This document shows positions 62,203 to 64,000 of a DNA stretch of 64,000 bases, piece by piece. Within the stretch, counting starts at the first letter, position 1, and every line of letters starts with the position of its first letter. The notes beneath the pieces were generated by a model, which worked only from the letters and a program-made list of their open reading frames with translations, searched no databases and was not told the origin of the DNA. Source of the DNA: an uncultured Desulfobacter sp. (GTDB lineage: Bacteria > Desulfobacterota > Desulfobacteria > Desulfobacterales > Desulfobacteraceae); assembly GCF_963677125.1 (NCBI RefSeq), contig NZ_OY781882.1:3914501-3978500 (forward strand). Direction: 5' to 3'. A program made the position numbers and the translations under genes.

Positions 62203-63153
62203 TTAATGTTTCAAATCCAAAACAAGCTGTCGAATATCATCCGGTGTCGTATGACAGCAGCCACCGATGAGCCTGGCTCCGTATTTTACCCATTGGGGTG
62301 CCATTTCACCCCATGAACGCATACTGGGCTTTGGGACCCGCGATTTGGTCAAATCGTTATATACAGCTCCTTTATTGGGATATACCACCACAGGTTTGTC
62401 GGTCACGCATCGGATCTCTTCTATAAGGGAGCTTACATGGACCGGATCCGTGCAATTGATGCCTACGGCTGCTACACAGGGTTTATCATCCAGCCATTGG
62501 GCACAGTCCCGAACCGCTTCTCCACTGTTAATATGCTGCCCGTCCCGTGCACTGAAGCTGAACCAGGCGGGGATCATATCCAAATCCGCCGCCAAATCAT
62601 CCAATAGTCGAACAAGGGCTCTGGCCTCGGCAAAGCAAGGCAGGGTTTCACAGGATAGAAGATCGGGTCCGGCTGACATCAATGTTTTCAATCTCTCTTT
62701 GTGAAAATCAACCAGTTCATCTTCACTGATGCCGTAGAGACCTGTGTATTCCGATCTATCCGCCAGGAAAGCACCGTAGGGGCCAACAGAAGCAGCCACC
62801 AGGGGTTTAACCCGGTTGACCCGGTTGAGTGGATCTGCCCAGAACCTCTTCACGACTGTTTTTGCCAGCGTAACAGCAGACCGTATAAGTTTTCGAGCCT
62901 GTTCCGGGCTATACCCATGCCGCCCAAGCCCTTGAAAAGTGGCCTGGTAACTCGCTGTAATCAGGCAATCCGCACCGGCATGAAGATAGTCCATATGAAC
63001 CGCCGCAATCATATCAGGATTATCCGCCAAAAGCCGGGCCGACCAGAGTGGATCATCAAGGTTGCACCCCCGGCGCTCAAGCTCGGTGCCAAGCGCACCG
63101 TCAATGATCAGATATTTTTGCTGTTCAAGATATTTGCGGATCAGATCAGCCAT
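62203..63153 (-). CDS. Homocysteine S-methyltransferase family protein (MmuM-like)
   Basis: Zinc-dependent methyl transfer to homocysteine, typically from S-methylmethionine or SAM. The 316-residue protein has IIDGALGTELERRG at the N-terminus. Zinc-ligand cysteines are in VGINCTDPVH (near 232) and in IGGCCHTTPDDI (near 297). Size and motifs match MmuM/YagD rather than MetH. The methyl donor cannot be read from the sequence. It is a single gene on the minus strand, between the tRNA terminator and repeat R2. Confidence 0.9.
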   Translation of the reverse strand: MADLIRKYLEQQKYLIIDGALGTELERRGCNLDDPLWSARLLADNPDMIAAVHMDYLHAGADCLITASYQATFQGLGRHGYSPEQARKLIRSAVTLAKTVVKRFWADPLNRVNRVKPLVAASVGPYGAFLADRSEYTGLYGISEDELVDFHKERLKTLMSAGPDLLSCETLPCFAEARALVRLLDDLAADLDMIPAWFSFSARDGQHINSGEAVRDCAQWLDDKPCVAAVGINCTDPVHVSSLIEEIRCVTDKPVVVYPNKGAVYNDLTKSRVPKPSMRSWGEMAPQWVKYGARLIGGCCHTTPDDIRQLVLDLKH

Positions 63154-63323
63154 AACATGCCTTTTTTGTCCTTCTCATATTTATTAAATTCCTGCCCAAA
63201 GAATAACAAATCCATGAATGAATTTAAAAAGTAAACATTAACCGCCTTGACTTTTTTGATTCAGATCCAAAATTATGATAGATTTTTAGATCAAAAGGTC
63301 AGTTAGAGCCTGACCGAAAACCT

Positions 63324-63448
63324 GTGTTTGGACAAAAAGTTACCCAGATGCAAGGCGCAGAAAAATTTGCAACCGGAGCATACTAAAGTATGTGAGGATT
63401 ATAAATTTTTCTGCAACGCCGCAGGTGGGTAAGTTTGTGGGCATGCAC
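63324..63448. repeat. Palindromic repeat R2, copy 2
   Basis: Shares GTGTTTGGA..AAAAGTT.CCCAGATGCAAGGCGCA and CTGCAACGCCGCAGGTGG.TAA with copy 1 at 55459-55584. The centre is CATACTaaAGTATG and the outer right arm is diverged. Together with about 170 AT-rich bases before it, it fills the gap between the methyltransferase gene and queD; I see no gene there. Confidence 0.85.
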
Positions 63449-63493
63449 CCCTCTAACGAGCCGTTCAAACACGATTTAACAATGGGAGTACCT

Positions 63494-63874
63494 ATGCCAG
63501 GCGTATATGACATTTGCGTCCAAGACCATTTTGCAGCAGCCCATTCCCTGAGAGGGTATGACGGAAACTGCTCAAATCTGCACGGCCATAACTGGATTGT
63601 TGAAGCGCACATACGGTGCACCAAACTCAACCAATTGGGCATGGGCATAGATTTCAGGGATGTTAAAAGTGTGGTCAAGGATGTTTTAAGCAAGCTGGAC
63701 CACACCAACCTTAATGAAATTGCCGAATTTGGATCAATCAACCCCACAGCTGAAAATCTGGCTAAATTTCTCTATTCTGAACTGTGCAGGCGCCTGAACA
63801 CCGAATTCGTCAAAGTCAAGAAAGTCGTAGTATTCGAAAGTCCGGGCTGCGGATCTTCCTACCGGGAGATATAA
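63494..63874 (+). CDS. queD: 6-carboxy-5,6,7,8-tetrahydropterin synthase QueD
   Basis: Converts 7,8-dihydroneopterin triphosphate to 6-carboxytetrahydropterin in the queuosine/7-deazaguanine pathway. The 126-residue protein has the zinc-binding His in AAAHSL and in LHGHNW, with the catalytic Cys in GNCSNLHGH. Later conserved parts are MGIDFRDVK and LDHTNLNE. GGGAG lies 5 bases before the ATG at 63494; an in-frame upstream ATG (63392) lies inside repeat R2 and was rejected. queE starts at the base after its stop codon. Confidence 0.95.
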   Translation: MPGVYDICVQDHFAAAHSLRGYDGNCSNLHGHNWIVEAHIRCTKLNQLGMGIDFRDVKSVVKDVLSKLDHTNLNEIAEFGSINPTAENLAKFLYSELCRRLNTEFVKVKKVVVFESPGCGSSYREI

Positions 63875-64000
63875 GTGTCCCTGAATATCTGCGAAATTTT
63901 TTACAGCCTGCAAGGGGAATCCACCTGGGCGGGTCTTGCCTGCGTGTTTGTCAGGCTTTCCGGTTGCAATCTGTCCTGTTCCTGGTGTGACACCACCTAT
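63875..64000 (+). CDS. queE: 7-carboxy-7-deazaguanine synthase QueE (5' part only)
   Basis: Radical SAM ring contraction of 6-carboxytetrahydropterin to 7-carboxy-7-deazaguanine, the step after QueD. Only 42 codons lie in the window. They begin with GTG directly after the queD stop and read ICEIFYSLQGESTWAGLAC, then FVRLSGCNLSCSWCDTTY, with the CX3CX2C cluster motif CNLSCSWC. The gene continues beyond base 64000. Confidence 0.93.
   Translation, partial: MSLNICEIFYSLQGESTWAGLACVFVRLSGCNLSCSWCDTTY

Overview
The window looks like a chromosomal segment of a complete-oxidising, sulfate-reducing Desulfobacterota bacterium, most probably Desulfobacteraceae (Desulfobacter/Desulfobacula/Desulfotignum-like). 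The evidence is the gene content: a short Aquifex-type aconitase, a Desulfovibrio gigas Mop-type molybdenum aldehyde oxidoreductase with the linked maturation gene set known from Desulfovibrio vulgaris (DVU155x families, a radical SAM TrsS-like protein), and many large hybrid signalling proteins. The genus assignment is an inference from memory; no database search was run.

Layout. 1-6.1 kb (minus): a type I restriction-modification operon, hsdR, an AlbA_2-type ATP-binding regulator, hsdM and a partial hsdS, tightly coupled. 6.3-11.2 kb: a methyltransferase, aconitase with a good terminator, a TauE/SafE permease and glucokinase. 11.3-17.5 kb (plus): a methyltransferase, then a compact five-gene operon of a class IV aminotransferase, alanine racemase, CapA-like metallophosphatase, Asp/Glu racemase and a D-Ala-D-Ala-ligase-like ATP-grasp enzyme. 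This reads as a dedicated D-amino-acid polymer or peptide pathway. 17.5-21.2 kb: a small protein, repeats, an unknown Ser/Asn-rich protein and a CoA-transferase/GNAT fusion that appears to lack the catalytic Glu.

21.2-34.4 kb (minus) is the most distinctive region: the aldehyde oxidoreductase structural gene followed by nine genes (redox/dicluster protein, methyltransferase, C_GCAxxG_C_C protein, radical SAM protein, AMP-dependent ligase, molybdopterin-binding protein, XdhC, NTP transferase-HD, histidine phosphatase), almost all overlapping. They appear to form one maturation and electron-transfer pathway for the oxidoreductase. Upstream lies a cluster of helically phased operator-like repeats (34741-34821).

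34.9-42 kb: a metallo-beta-lactamase-fold protein, an extradiol-dioxygenase-like protein, a diadenylate cyclase fused to YbbR, a DUF2914 protein, a small kinase-like protein, an S4 protein and an NDP-forming acyl-CoA synthetase. 42-49.2 kb: a three-gene signalling operon (hybrid kinase with four periplasmic SBP domains, HD-GYP response regulator, response regulator-kinase). 49.2-50.6 kb: an intact ISAs1-family insertion sequence with inverted repeats and a perfect 10-bp target duplication. 50.7-64 kb: a LarA-like protein, a DUF4442 thioesterase-like protein, an AT-rich stretch with gene remnants, ApbE, a cold-shock protein, a TIGR01212-type radical SAM protein, MnmG, a DnaJ-family protein, Hpt, a zinc-ribbon/acidic membrane protein, tRNA-Met(CAU), a homocysteine methyltransferase and the start of a queuosine operon (queD, queE).

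Two families of dispersed palindromic repeats occur between, and once inside, the genes. No CRISPR array, rRNA or prophage was seen.
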